NCBI GenBank assembly: GCA_031732855.1 | Contig: JAVMKJ010000022.1 | Location: 1-38,091, forward strand | Direction of reading: 5' to 3' | Length of the DNA stretch: 38,091 bases | Origin: JAVMKJ01 sp031732855 | Lineage (GTDB): Bacteria; Pseudomonadota; Gammaproteobacteria; Competibacterales; Competibacteraceae | Shown: one piece after another, positions 6,268-20,144 of the stretch | Numbering within the stretch: position 1 is the stretch's first letter | How the letters are laid out: the number at the start of each line of letters is the position of its first letter | Notes under the pieces: generated by a model | Told to the model about the DNA's origin: nothing | The model's database searches: none | What the model saw: only the letters and a program-made list of their open reading frames with translations | Program-made: the position numbers and the translations under genes

Positions 6268-7440
6268 ATGAAAACTCTCCAAGTTTATACGCCGCCACTC
6301 ACCGACGCCCCACCGTTACCTTTAGAGCGTCTATGCCTGCCCGACGAATTCGACGGTCGCGCTGGAGCCAACCGGGCTGGCCCGGATGTCGTCTGTCAGT
6401 TGAGCGCCGATAACGATCTCGAAGCCATTCAAGCCTGGCTGGCCGAATTTCACGACTCCCCGCAAACCCTGCGCAACTACCGCAAGGAAGCCGAGCGCCT
6501 GCTGCTATGGGCGCTGTTGGAGCGCGGCAAGCCTCTCTCCAGCCTCACCCGCGAGGATTGCATTCTCTACGAAATCTTCCTCGCCGACCCGCAACCTCGC
6601 GACCGCTGGTGCGGTTCCAAAGCCACCCGATTCAGCCCCAAGTGGCGACCGTTCCTGGGGCCGCTCAACCCAGCCAGCCGCAAGCTCGCCATGTTGGTGA
6701 TCAACTCGTTGTTCAGCTACTTGGTCAAGGCTGGCTACCTCGCTGGCAACCCCTTGGCACTATCCCGCCGCCGTGGCCGGGGTTACCAGAAGCAACGTCA
6801 AGTGGAACGGTTTCTCGAACACGACCAATGGCAAACCTTGCTCGCCACCGTGGATGCCCTACCGTGCGACAGCGAGCGTGATCGCCAGCACCGTGTCCGG
6901 GCCAAATACTTGGTTGCCCTGCTCTACCTGCTCGGTCCGCGCGTCGGCGAAGTCGCTGGCCACAACATGGACAGCTTCGTGCAGATTCGTGGCCGTTGGT
7001 GGTGGCACGTCGTCGGCAAGGGTCGTAAGGAAGCCCAAGTCCCGGTCAATCAGGACATGCTGCAAGCATTGCGCGAATACCGGCGCTTTTACGGCCTGCC
7101 GCCGTTGCCAACTCCGGGCGAAGACACCCCACTGATATTGAATCTCAAAGGTACGGCCGGCATTGGTGACAATATGATTTACCGTATTATCAAGGAGTTA
7201 GTAACACAGGCGGCGGCGCGGCTGGAAACGGACGACCCCAATCAGGCCGAGAAACTGCGCCGCGCGTCCACCCACTGGTTCCGACACACCAGCATCACCC
7301 ATCAGGCCGACGCCGGCATCGATCTCCGCTATTTGCAACGCAACGCCCGCCACTCCCGGCTCGACACCACCGGCTTGTATTTGCATGCCGAAGAAGCCGA
7401 ATGGCACGAAGCCATGGAACAACATCGCCTCAAGGAGTAG
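6268..7440 (+). CDS. Tyrosine recombinase/phage integrase family protein
   Basis: A 390-residue site-specific recombinase. The N-terminal core-binding domain (about 45-170) includes SPQTLRNYRKEAERLL and the C-terminal catalytic domain spans about 185-385. The full catalytic set is visible: R225 (LGPRVGEV), K251 (GKGRK), H336 and R339 (HWFRHT), H362 (ARHSRL) and the nucleophile Y371 (TTGLYLH). It therefore looks active. The start at 6268 (MKTLQVYTPP) is preferred over an in-frame ATG 15 codons upstream because upstream codons look non-coding. It lies at the border between the defence region and the housekeeping gltBD genes. It could be the integrase of the island, but I see no repeat pair that would be its attachment sites, and no tRNA. 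Confidence 0.9.
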   Translation: MKTLQVYTPPLTDAPPLPLERLCLPDEFDGRAGANRAGPDVVCQLSADNDLEAIQAWLAEFHDSPQTLRNYRKEAERLLLWALLERGKPLSSLTREDCILYEIFLADPQPRDRWCGSKATRFSPKWRPFLGPLNPASRKLAMLVINSLFSYLVKAGYLAGNPLALSRRRGRGYQKQRQVERFLEHDQWQTLLATVDALPCDSERDRQHRVRAKYLVALLYLLGPRVGEVAGHNMDSFVQIRGRWWWHVVGKGRKEAQVPVNQDMLQALREYRRFYGLPPLPTPGEDTPLILNLKGTAGIGDNMIYRIIKELVTQAAARLETDDPNQAEKLRRASTHWFRHTSITHQADAGIDLRYLQRNARHSRLDTTGLYLHAEEAEWHEAMEQHRLKE

Positions 7441-7600
7441 TTCCCCTCCGCCGTTTCTCCCAAATAACCACCTCACGACCCACGAGATGATGCTTTTCGA
7501 CGGTTGCATGACCGGTCAACGGGTCGGTAGTATGCGAATTCCATCGGGATTGTGACCCGCGGGGCTGCCGTGCAAGGAATGCAGCCAGCCGCCGCTATTT

Positions 7601-7605
7601 GAGGA
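7601..7605 (+). promoter_or_regulatory. Ribosome binding site that favours the second ATG of gltB
   Basis: GAGGA at 7601-7605 lies immediately next to ATG 7606 but 6 bases before ATG 7612, which is the normal spacing. Upstream, 7563-7568 (GGCTGC) and 7581-7586 (GCAGCC) can pair as a 6-bp hairpin in the leader. Confidence 0.55.
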
Positions 7606-7611
7606 ATGACC

Positions 7612-12261
<4,650 letters not shown>

Positions 12262-12265
12262 CATC

Positions 12266-13702
12266 ATGGGCAAGCCCACCGGTTTTCTGGAAATCGCCCG
12301 CCACGAACACGGCTACGCGCCGGTCGATGAGCGAGTCACCCACTTTCGCGATTTCGTGGCGCCCCTGCTGGAGCCCCAGATCCGCGAACAGGCCGCCCGC
12401 TGCATGGACTGCGGTATTCCCTACTGCCATCGCGGCTGCCCGGTTCACAACATCATTCCCGACTGGAACGATCTGGTGTATCGCGGCAACTGGCGCGAGG
12501 CGCTGGAAGTTTTGCACTCCACCAACAACTTCCCGGAATTCACCGGGCGCATCTGTCCGGCGCCGTGCGAAGCTTCCTGCACCCTCAACTTCAACGATCA
12601 GCCGGTGACGATTAAGGACATCGAGTGCGCCATCATCGACAAGGGCTGGGAGGAAGGCTGGGTGGCGCCGCAGATCGCCGCTCACCGCACCGGCAAGCGG
12701 GTGGCCGTCATCGGCTCCGGTCCCGCCGGCTTGGCCTGCGCCCAGCAACTGGCGCGGGCCGGCCACGCCGTGGTGGTATTCGAGAAAAACGATCGCATCG
12801 GCGGCCTGCTCCGCTACGGTATCCCCGACTTCAAGCTGGAAGCCCGGCTGATCGACCGCCGGCTGGCGCAACTGCGGGCCGAGGGCGTCGAATTCCGCCC
12901 CAACAGCCACGTCGGCGTCGATATTCCGGCCCGCGCCTTGCTCGCCGAATTCGACGCCCTGGTGCTGGCCGGAGGTTCCGAGCAACCGCGCGATCTGACC
13001 GTACCGGGTCGCGAACTAAGCGGCATTCATTTCGCCATGGATTTTCTGACCCAGCAGAACCGCCGGGTGGCCGGTGGGAAAATTGCCGCCGCGGAAATTC
13101 TGGCCGCCGACAGGAACGTGGTGGTCATCGGCGGCGGCGATACCGGTTCCGACTGCGTCGGTACTTCGGTCCGCCAGGGCGCGCATTCGGTGACGCAGTT
13201 GGAGATCATGCCCAAGCCGCCGTTGCACGAGAACAAGTTGCTGACCTGGCCGAACTGGCCGCTGAAGCTGCGGACCTCATCCTCGCACGAGGAAGGCTGC
13301 GAACGCGACTGGGCGGTCGCTACCAAACAGTTCCTCGGCCGGGACGGCCAGGTGACGGCGGTTCAAATCGTCCGGCTGGAATGGCGCGACAGCAACGGCC
13401 GGCAAACCATGGTCGAAATACCGGGCAGCGAGTTTGAGATCGAGGCCGATCTGGTGCTGCTGGCGATGGGTTTCGTCCACCCGGTCCACGAAGGCATGTT
13501 GTGGGATTTGGGCGTGGCCTTCGACGAACGCGGCAACATCCGCGCCGGGGAAGACGACTACCAGACCTCAGTCAACAAAATCTTCGCCGCTGGCGACATG
13601 CGGCGCGGCCAGTCGCTGGTGGTATGGGCCATCCGCGAGGGACGACAATGCGCCCGCGCGGTCGATGAATATCTGATGGGGAATTCGGAATTGCCGGTGT
13701 GA
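12266..13702 (+). CDS. gltD: Glutamate synthase (NADPH) small subunit
   Basis: A 478-residue protein that supplies electrons from NADPH to GltB. The N-terminal iron-sulfur domain has C46, C49, C54 and C58 (CMDCGIPYCHRGCP) and C97, C101 and C105 (CPAPCEASC). Two Rossmann folds follow: FAD binding at VAVIGSGPAGLACAQQL (about 149) and NADPH binding at VVVIGGGDTGSDC (about 289). The closing FAD motif is GDMRRGQSLVVWAI near the C-terminus. It starts 4 bases after gltB and is surely in the same operon. Sequence and length are entirely ordinary for the family. Confidence 0.98.
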   Translation: MGKPTGFLEIARHEHGYAPVDERVTHFRDFVAPLLEPQIREQAARCMDCGIPYCHRGCPVHNIIPDWNDLVYRGNWREALEVLHSTNNFPEFTGRICPAPCEASCTLNFNDQPVTIKDIECAIIDKGWEEGWVAPQIAAHRTGKRVAVIGSGPAGLACAQQLARAGHAVVVFEKNDRIGGLLRYGIPDFKLEARLIDRRLAQLRAEGVEFRPNSHVGVDIPARALLAEFDALVLAGGSEQPRDLTVPGRELSGIHFAMDFLTQQNRRVAGGKIAAAEILAADRNVVVIGGGDTGSDCVGTSVRQGAHSVTQLEIMPKPPLHENKLLTWPNWPLKLRTSSSHEEGCERDWAVATKQFLGRDGQVTAVQIVRLEWRDSNGRQTMVEIPGSEFEIEADLVLLAMGFVHPVHEGMLWDLGVAFDERGNIRAGEDDYQTSVNKIFAAGDMRRGQSLVVWAIREGRQCARAVDEYLMGNSELPV

Positions 13703-13800
13703 AATAACTCGACGCAAGGCTGGCGCCCGCCAATCTTGCGTCGGGCTTACTGGATTTCTCTGCCCGAATCCAGCATCGCTTGAATGGCGGCACTCGGAAC

Positions 13801-13896
13801 CTGTACAAAAACTCCCCTCTCCCGGAGGGAGAGGGGTTGGGGGTGAGGGCTTTTTTTCAACGACTTAGCTCACCAGAGGCTGTACAAAAACGCCTC
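13801..13896. repeat. Intergenic repeat cluster: direct repeat, REP-like palindrome and short hairpin
   Basis: A 12-bp direct repeat CTGTACAAAAAC occurs at 13801-13812 and 13880-13891. Between the copies lies a perfect palindrome: CCCCTCTCCC (13814-13823), GGA, GGGAGAGGGG (13827-13836). It is followed after 14 bases by a run of seven T (13851-13857). This GC-rich 'CCCTCTCCC' palindrome belongs to a repeat style common in GC-rich gammaproteobacteria. The second direct repeat is enclosed by GAGGC (13876-13880) and GCCTC (13892-13896). The cluster lies between the converging ends of gltD and thiM, so it may serve as a transcription terminator for one or both strands. Confidence 0.6.
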
Positions 13897-14706
13897 TCAG
13901 AAAGCAACCGTCCGGCATCCCCAGCGCTTGATGAAGGTCGCCTCCTCCAACTGATATAGCGTATCCAGCAGCGCCACCTGCAAGCTCCCCGGTCCACTCG
14001 CCTGCTCCGCCGCGATCTCTCCCGCCACGCCGAACACGGTTAATCCCGCCACTGTCGCCGCGAACGCATCGGATTCCACCGCCAGAAACGCCCCGACCAC
14101 CGCCGTCGCCGAACAACCCAAGCCGGTGACCCGCGTCATCAACGGATGGCCGTTCTCAATCGCCGCCACCCGCCGACCGTCGGTCACGTAATCCACCGCC
14201 CCGGTAATCGCCACGACCGCCCCCGTCATCGCCGCCAATTGTCGCGCTGCCTCCAGCGCCGTTTCCGAACCATCCAGGCTGTCCACTCCCCTCCCCTGCC
14301 CGGCCTGGGTCTGTTGCGCCAAGGTCAGGATTTCCGAGCCGTTCCCCCGAATCGCGCTGGGCGCCAACCGGGCCAGCGCGCCCGCCGCCGCCCGCCGGTA
14401 CGGCGTCGCCCCCGCCCCCACCGGATCGAGAATCCAGGGAACGCCCGCCGCCTTCGCCCGCATCGCCGCCAGCTTGCACGCCGCGATCTGCTCCGAATAC
14501 AGCGTCCCGATATTGACCACCAGCGCCTGGCTGATCGCGACGAAGTCCTCCACCTCGTCGCTGGAATGAATCATCGCCGGCGAAGCGCCGAGGGCCAGCA
14601 GCGCATTCGCGGTGTTGTTCATCACCACGAAATTGGTGATGTTGTGTACCAGCGGTCGCCGCTCGCGCACGGCGGTCAACAATATCCAGATCGCCTCGGC
14701 GTTCAT
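13897..14706 (-). CDS. thiM: Hydroxyethylthiazole kinase
   Basis: A 269-residue ribokinase-fold enzyme that phosphorylates 4-methyl-5-(2-hydroxyethyl)thiazole for thiamine salvage. Diagnostic segments are PLVHNITNFVVMNNTANALL (19-38), WILDPVGAGATPYR (91-104), RGNGSEIL (120-127) and VTGLGCSATAVVGAF with the active-site region cysteine C198. Length and motifs are standard. It is the last gene of a minus-strand run, starting 6 bases after the malQ stop. It has no thiE or thiD neighbour, so salvage may depend on genes elsewhere. No TPP riboswitch is apparent in the 6-base gap. Confidence 0.95.
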   Translation of the reverse strand: MNAEAIWILLTAVRERRPLVHNITNFVVMNNTANALLALGASPAMIHSSDEVEDFVAISQALVVNIGTLYSEQIAACKLAAMRAKAAGVPWILDPVGAGATPYRRAAAGALARLAPSAIRGNGSEILTLAQQTQAGQGRGVDSLDGSETALEAARQLAAMTGAVVAITGAVDYVTDGRRVAAIENGHPLMTRVTGLGCSATAVVGAFLAVESDAFAATVAGLTVFGVAGEIAAEQASGPGSLQVALLDTLYQLEEATFIKRWGCRTVAF

Positions 14707-14712
14707 CGTGGC

Positions 14713-16185
14713 TCACACCCGCCCGTAGAGTTCCAGCAGATGCCGGTAATGCCCGGCGACCCCTGCCCCGATCTGCTCCCAGCGGAATCGCCAGCGCCAG
14801 TTGCCCTCGGCGACGCCCGGCATGTTCATGCGATCCTCGCCGCCCAGACTCAACACATCCTGCATCGGCACCACCGCCAATCGCGCCACCGAGGCGAAGG
14901 CCGCCCGCATCAGCAGTTCCGGCATTTGCTCCGGTCGGCCGCCCAGATAATCGAACACGTGCGCCCGGCTCCGTTCGTCCAATTCCTCAAACCACCCCAC
15001 GGTGGTGTTGTTGTCGTGCGTGCCCGTATACACCACCGAATTGGGAATGTGATGGTGCGGCAGGTAGGGGTTGTCCGCCCCGCCGCCGAAAGCGAAGTGC
15101 AACACCTTCATCCCCGGCAGGCCATGCGCGTCGCGTAAAACCTCGACCTCGGGCGTGATGATGCCGAGATCCTCCGCCACCAGCGGCAGGCCGCCGAATT
15201 CCACTTTCAAGGTCTGGAACAGCTCGTCGCCCGGCGCCGGTTGCCAGCGGCCCGATACCGCGGTTTCAGCCGAAGCCGGTATTTCCCAGTACGCCTCCAA
15301 CCCCCGGAAATGATCGATCCGGAGCAGATCGAACTGCGTCAACTGAGTGCGGATGCGCTCCTTCCACCACTCGAATCCGTCGGCGCGCATCCGCTCCCAG
15401 GCGTAATGCGGATTACCCCACAACTGACCGGTGGCGGAAAAGTAGTCCGGCGGTACCCCGGCCACCACTTCTCGCCGTCCCTCGCGATCCAGCAGGAACG
15501 CGTCGCGTCGCGCCCACACGTCCGCGCTGTCGTAGCCGACGAACAGCGGAATATCGCCGAACATCAGGATTCCCCGCTCGTTGGCATAACGCTTGAGCGC
15601 CGCCCATTGCTGGTAGAACATAAACTGTTCGAACTGGCACTGGATGATGGCCTCGGCCTGGCGCCGTCGGGCTTCGGCCAGTGCCGCCGGCTGGCGGTCG
15701 CGCAATTCCCGGGGCCAGTCGAACCACGCCCGCCGCTCGTGCGCCGCGCGGATCGCCTGATAGAGAGCATAATCGTCCAGCCACCGGTGTTGGCGCCGGA
15801 ATGCGGCGTACGCCTCGCCATCCAGCCCACCGCGCTCCTGAAACCCCTGGCGAGCCTCGACCAGCCGTCGCTGGCGATACGTCCAACCGTCTTCACCGGT
15901 CCGGGGATCGTCGTCCGGCCGCAACCAGCCCGCCTCGATCAGCGGCTCCAGCGCGATCAACCGCGGATTGCCGGCATGGACCGACTGGGCCGAGTACGGC
16001 GACAGATCGTCGTGAGGCGGTCCCAGCGGCAGCGTCTGCCAGACCGTGAACCCGCAGGCGGCCATGAATTCCACGAATCGGTAGGCGTTCGGCCCCAGAT
16101 CGCCGTTGTCGTAATTCCCGGGCAGGGAAGTGGGATGCAACAGCAGACCCGCGCGCCGCCGTTCGAGTGGCGAACCCTTGCTCAT
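14713..16185 (-). CDS. malQ: 4-alpha-glucanotransferase (amylomaltase)
   Basis: A 490-residue GH77 enzyme that transfers glucan chains between maltodextrins in glycogen and maltodextrin turnover. The N-terminus RRAGLLLHPTSLPGNYDNGD and the segment GFTVWQTLPLGP are typical. Catalytic residues are visible: nucleophile D291 (LLRIDHFRG), acid/base E338 (LVAEDLG) and D391 (YTGTHDNNT). The start at 16185 has an AGGAG motif 10 bases upstream. The reading frame stays open upstream through most of glgC in another frame, but that extension is not protein-like. It lies between glgC (59 bases upstream) and thiM (6 bases downstream), probably one transcript. Confidence 0.97.
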   Translation of the reverse strand: MSKGSPLERRRAGLLLHPTSLPGNYDNGDLGPNAYRFVEFMAACGFTVWQTLPLGPPHDDLSPYSAQSVHAGNPRLIALEPLIEAGWLRPDDDPRTGEDGWTYRQRRLVEARQGFQERGGLDGEAYAAFRRQHRWLDDYALYQAIRAAHERRAWFDWPRELRDRQPAALAEARRRQAEAIIQCQFEQFMFYQQWAALKRYANERGILMFGDIPLFVGYDSADVWARRDAFLLDREGRREVVAGVPPDYFSATGQLWGNPHYAWERMRADGFEWWKERIRTQLTQFDLLRIDHFRGLEAYWEIPASAETAVSGRWQPAPGDELFQTLKVEFGGLPLVAEDLGIITPEVEVLRDAHGLPGMKVLHFAFGGGADNPYLPHHHIPNSVVYTGTHDNNTTVGWFEELDERSRAHVFDYLGGRPEQMPELLMRAAFASVARLAVVPMQDVLSLGGEDRMNMPGVAEGNWRWRFRWEQIGAGVAGHYRHLLELYGRV

Positions 16186-16244
16186 TAACTGTGAACTCCT
16201 GAGGTTTGTCGTTGAATTTCGGTCAAGGCCGCAACCGGTTACGG

Positions 16245-17516
16245 TCAGCGCACGGAGTGCAACTCCTGACCCAGCATGTCTCGGGTCACCAGCACCACGC
16301 CTCTTTCGGTGCGATAGAACCGCCGGGCGTCTTCCTCGGCATCCTCTCCGATCACCGTGCCCGGTGGAATGACGCAGCCGCGGTCGATGATCACCTTGCT
16401 CATGCGGCAGTAGCGGCCGATGTCCACGCCGGGCAGCGCCACCGCGTCTCGCAGTTGGACGAAGGAATGCACTTGGACCCGGGTGAAAAGCATCGAGTGA
16501 TTCACGTACCCGCCGGAAATGATACAGCCATCCGCCACCATCGAATCGACGGCCATGCCGCGGCGTCCCTCGTCGTCGAACACGAACTTCGCTGGCGGCG
16601 CCTGATCCTGATAGGTCCAGATCGGCCAGTGCTCGTCGTACAGATTCAGCTCCGGATCCACGCCGACCAGTTCCATGTTGGCTTCCCAGAACGCATCCAC
16701 GGTCCCCACGTCGCGCCAGTAACTTTGCGCCTTGGTCTGCACGTCGCGAAATGGATAAGCCACGATCCGGTTCCGCCCGATCAGGCGTGGGATCATGTCT
16801 CCACCGAAGTCGTGGCGGGAATCCTTGATGCTGGCGTCCTCGATCAGACGCTCGTAAAGGAATTGCGTGTTGAACAGATAAATTCCCATCGAGGCCAGCG
16901 TGACGTTTCCTCGCCCAGGCAGGGGTTCCGGCTGTTGAGGTTTTTCCACGAACCGGATCGCTTCGCCGCGCTCGTTCACCGTCAACACCCCGAACTCGCG
17001 AGCGCGATCGATCGGTACCTCGATGCTGCCGATGGTGACCTCTGCCTTGCTCTCCACGTGGTGCGCCAGCATCGGGCCATAATCCATCTTGTAGATGTGG
17101 TCGCCGGCCAGAATCAGGACGAATTCGGGGGCATGATTGCGGATGATATCCAGGTTTTGATAGACCGCGTCGGCCGTGCCCTTGTACCAGGATGCCTCGT
17201 CGATCCGTTGCTGGGCCGGCAGCAGTTCCACGAATTCGCCGAACTCGCCGCGCAGGAATCCCCAGCCGCGCTGGATGTGCTGGATCAGGGAATGAGCCTT
17301 GTACTGGGTCAGCACGCAGGCCCGCCGGATGCCTGAGTTGATGCAGTTGGACAGCGGGAAATCGATGATCCGATACTTGCCGCCGAACGGCGTTGCCGGC
17401 TTGGCGCGCCATAGGGTGAGTTGCTTGAGCCGGCTGCCCCGGCCTCCGGCCAGGATCAGCGCGAGGGTTTCCCGGGTCAGCCGACTGACAAAACGTGAGG
17501 TAATGGCGGCACTCAT
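16245..17516 (-). CDS. glgC: Glucose-1-phosphate adenylyltransferase
   Basis: A 423-residue enzyme making ADP-glucose from glucose-1-phosphate and ATP, the committed step of bacterial glycogen synthesis. The nucleotidyltransferase motif LALILAGGRGSRLKQLT is at about residues 18-34, followed by KPATPFGGKYRIIDFPLSNC. The substrate-binding region has ILAGDHIYKMDY and VEKPQQPE. The C-terminal left-handed beta-helix (about 300 on) shows hexapeptide-like repeats such as GCIISGGYVNHSM and GRYCRMSKVIIDRGCVIPPGT. It is the first gene of the glgC-malQ-thiM run and is divergent from glgB, with 201 bp between them. Confidence 0.97.
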   Translation of the reverse strand: MSAAITSRFVSRLTRETLALILAGGRGSRLKQLTLWRAKPATPFGGKYRIIDFPLSNCINSGIRRACVLTQYKAHSLIQHIQRGWGFLRGEFGEFVELLPAQQRIDEASWYKGTADAVYQNLDIIRNHAPEFVLILAGDHIYKMDYGPMLAHHVESKAEVTIGSIEVPIDRAREFGVLTVNERGEAIRFVEKPQQPEPLPGRGNVTLASMGIYLFNTQFLYERLIEDASIKDSRHDFGGDMIPRLIGRNRIVAYPFRDVQTKAQSYWRDVGTVDAFWEANMELVGVDPELNLYDEHWPIWTYQDQAPPAKFVFDDEGRRGMAVDSMVADGCIISGGYVNHSMLFTRVQVHSFVQLRDAVALPGVDIGRYCRMSKVIIDRGCVIPPGTVIGEDAEEDARRFYRTERGVVLVTRDMLGQELHSVR

Positions 17517-17717
17517 GCGTTTGATGGCCCTCTTTGCTATGCTTTCCCGGTTGCGGGTTTCTTGGTGATGTCGGCTTCGCCAGCTTGGCCCACCCTACCG
17601 GAATCTCGGGGTTTTCGGCCAGACACTATATAGTAGTTCCAACTCGTGCTATTACCACTTGCAGTGCTCCTGGTTTGCCGGAAATCGGTTTGGTAGCCAG
17701 AACGATCGGCTTTTCTG
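17517..17717. promoter_or_regulatory. Divergent promoter region between glgC and glgB
   Basis: Both flanking genes point away from this 201-bp gap, so promoters for both should lie here. The only strong feature is a 10-bp perfect palindrome ACTATATAGT at 17625-17634. It contains TATAGT, a near-consensus -10 element, on both strands. I could not find a convincing -35 at the right distance on either side, so exact promoters are not assigned. Confidence 0.3.
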
Positions 17718-19955
17718 ATGACACACCCTGATAATAACGACGATACTCGGAATTCGGCCCCGGTCGCCGACGCTCGAACGTTCGGCGATGCCGCCCTGCT
17801 GCAAGAGGGACGACACCCCGATCCGTTCGCCGTCCTGGGCCGCCATGGCCACGGCGAAGTGGTGACCGTTCGGGCGTTTCTGCCCGGTGCCCGGCAAGTC
17901 AGGCTGGCCGATGTCGGTCATTCCCTGCGGCGACTGACGGATACCGATTTATTCGAGTGGCGGGGCGCCGCCGCCGCTTTGCCGGCCCATTACCGACTGG
18001 CGTGGACCGACGCGGACGGTCGCGACCGGGTAGAGCACGATCCTTATTGCTTTGCCCCACAGATGAGCCTGTACGATCTCCACCTGTTCAACGAAGGACG
18101 CCACCTGCACGCCTACCGCGTGCTGGGCGCGCATCCACGAGTGGTAGATGGCATCGCTGGAACCCTGTTCTCGGTCTGGGCTCCGAACGCCACGCGGGTC
18201 AGCGTGGTGGGCGACTGCAACGACTGGGATGGCCTGCGCCATCCCTTGCGCCGACGAGGTGGCGTCTGGGAATTGTTTGTCCCCGGCGCGGCCCCGGGAA
18301 CGCGCTACCAGTTCGAGATCCGAACCCGCGAAACCGGTGAACTGCTGCGAAAAAGCGATCCTTACGGTCGATGCTTCGAACGGCGGCCTCGGAACGCTTC
18401 GATCGTTACCGACAATGCCGCCTACTCCTGGCGGGATGAGATCTGGATGGCGCGGCGGCGGCGGCAGAACTGGACCCGGGCTCCACTGGCGGTTTATGAG
18501 GTTCACCTCGGTTCCTGGCAACGGGATGGCCAGGGGGACTACCTGAACTACGAGGACATGGCGCGACGCTTGATCGCCTATGTAAGTTCGCTGGGCTTTA
18601 CCCACATCGAATTGATGCCGGTTACCGAACACCCTCTGGATGACTCTTGGGGTTATCAGCCGACCGGCTATTTCGCGCCGACCAGCCGCCACGGTGACAT
18701 GGATAGTTTTCGCTGGTTCGTCGATTGTTGTCATCAGGCTGGCATCGGTGTGATTCTCGATTGGGTCCCCGGCCATTTTCCCAAGGATCCCCACGGTCTG
18801 GCCCGGTTCGACGGTACCTACCTCTACGAGCACGAGGATCCCGCCCGCCGCGAGCATCGTGGCTGGGGTACCCTGGTTTTCGACTACGGGCGCAATCAGG
18901 TGAAAAACTTCCTGCTGGCCAGCGCCTGTTTCTGGCTGGAGGAATGCCATCTGGACGGTCTGCGGGTGGATGCCGTTGCCTCCATGCTGTATCTGGACTA
19001 CGCGCGCGAGTCGGGTGAGTGGGCGCCCAATCCCTTCGGCGGCAACGAAAATCTGGAAGCGATCGCCTTTCTCCGCGAATTGAATGAAATCATCCACCGG
19101 CGCCATCCGGGCGTTCTGATGATCGCCGAGGAATCCACCGCTTGGCCGCTGGTGACCCGGCCATCCTGGATGGGCGGGCTGGGGTTCGGCATGAAATGGA
19201 ACATGGGCTGGATGCACGATACCCTGGAGTATCTCGCTCTCGATCCAGCCCTGCGCCACCATCATCACGAATTGTTGACCTTCGGGCTGTTGTACGCCTT
19301 TACCGAGAATTTCATGCTGCCCCTGTCCCACGATGAGGTTGTCCATGGCAAGGGTTCGCTGCTCGCCAGGATGCCGGGAGACCACCACCAGCGCTTTGCC
19401 AACCTCCGTTTGCTTTATGTATACATGTGGACGTATCCGGGCAAGAAATTCGTGTTCATGGGCAACGAATTCGGTCAGGAGCGGGAGTGGGATTTTGCCG
19501 GCGTGTTGGGCTGGGAACTGCTGGGTCAGATGGAACATCGTGGCGTCCAGCTTCTGATTCGCGATCTCAACCGTCTGTACCGGGCCGAACCGAGCCTGCA
19601 CGGCGATGAGTTCACGCGGGAGGGATTCGAATGGCTCGATTGCCATGATGTGACCCAGTCGGTCGTGGTCTACCTGCGCCGCGATGGCGCTGGCTCTCCC
19701 CCCGCCGTGGTGGTTCTGAATTTCGCGGCCGTGGCGCGGTTCAGCTACCGGGTCGGGGTGCCCCTGCCGGGCTTCTATCGGGAAGTCTTGAATTCCGATG
19801 CCCGCTGTTACGGTGGCGACGGTTCCGCGGTCGACGGCGTTCTCCGCACCGGTCCGGTCTTCCACATGGGACAGCCCTTTTCCCTGGTGGTGGATTTGCC
19901 CCCGTTGGCGGGTAAGGTGTTCGTGCCCTGCGGGGAGGCTTCAGGGGACAATTAG
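17718..19955 (+). CDS. glgB: 1,4-alpha-glucan (glycogen) branching enzyme
   Basis: A 745-residue GH13 enzyme that introduces alpha-1,6 branches in glycogen. It has the two N-terminal beta-sandwich (CBM48-like) domains seen in long-form GlgB: DPFAVLGRHG near residue 35 and TLFSVWAPNATRVSVVGD near 150. The catalytic barrel follows, with nucleophile D418 (GLRVDAVASMLY), acid/base E471 (MIAEEST) and D539 (PLSHDEVVHGK). The C-terminal beta domain closes at about 640-745. It is divergent from glgC-malQ. The ATG at 17718 gives a protein of the expected length. Confidence 0.97.
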   Translation: MTHPDNNDDTRNSAPVADARTFGDAALLQEGRHPDPFAVLGRHGHGEVVTVRAFLPGARQVRLADVGHSLRRLTDTDLFEWRGAAAALPAHYRLAWTDADGRDRVEHDPYCFAPQMSLYDLHLFNEGRHLHAYRVLGAHPRVVDGIAGTLFSVWAPNATRVSVVGDCNDWDGLRHPLRRRGGVWELFVPGAAPGTRYQFEIRTRETGELLRKSDPYGRCFERRPRNASIVTDNAAYSWRDEIWMARRRRQNWTRAPLAVYEVHLGSWQRDGQGDYLNYEDMARRLIAYVSSLGFTHIELMPVTEHPLDDSWGYQPTGYFAPTSRHGDMDSFRWFVDCCHQAGIGVILDWVPGHFPKDPHGLARFDGTYLYEHEDPARREHRGWGTLVFDYGRNQVKNFLLASACFWLEECHLDGLRVDAVASMLYLDYARESGEWAPNPFGGNENLEAIAFLRELNEIIHRRHPGVLMIAEESTAWPLVTRPSWMGGLGFGMKWNMGWMHDTLEYLALDPALRHHHHELLTFGLLYAFTENFMLPLSHDEVVHGKGSLLARMPGDHHQRFANLRLLYVYMWTYPGKKFVFMGNEFGQEREWDFAGVLGWELLGQMEHRGVQLLIRDLNRLYRAEPSLHGDEFTREGFEWLDCHDVTQSVVVYLRRDGAGSPPAVVVLNFAAVARFSYRVGVPLPGFYREVLNSDARCYGGDGSAVDGVLRTGPVFHMGQPFSLVVDLPPLAGKVFVPCGEASGDN

Positions 19956-20144
19956 GAGTGGCTGAGCGCGGTGAGGTGGCGAGCAATCGTCGCGGTCGTT
20001 TCCGTCGTTCGAACCGATATTGCCGTCGCTGTCCCTGGTCCGCTGGATGGGATCGCCGGCGCCGCATGGTATCTGATGTTCTATCGCATGTCGTTGGCTG
20101 GTGTGCCTCTTTGGAACCCTCGGTCACTTTGGGTGGAAGCTATC

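Noticed and set aside
14713..17412. Apparent 899-codon fusion of a glgC-region frame with malQ
   Set aside because: Only the part from 16185 downward matches MalQ, with its own ribosome binding site. The upstream part is the wrong frame of glgC.
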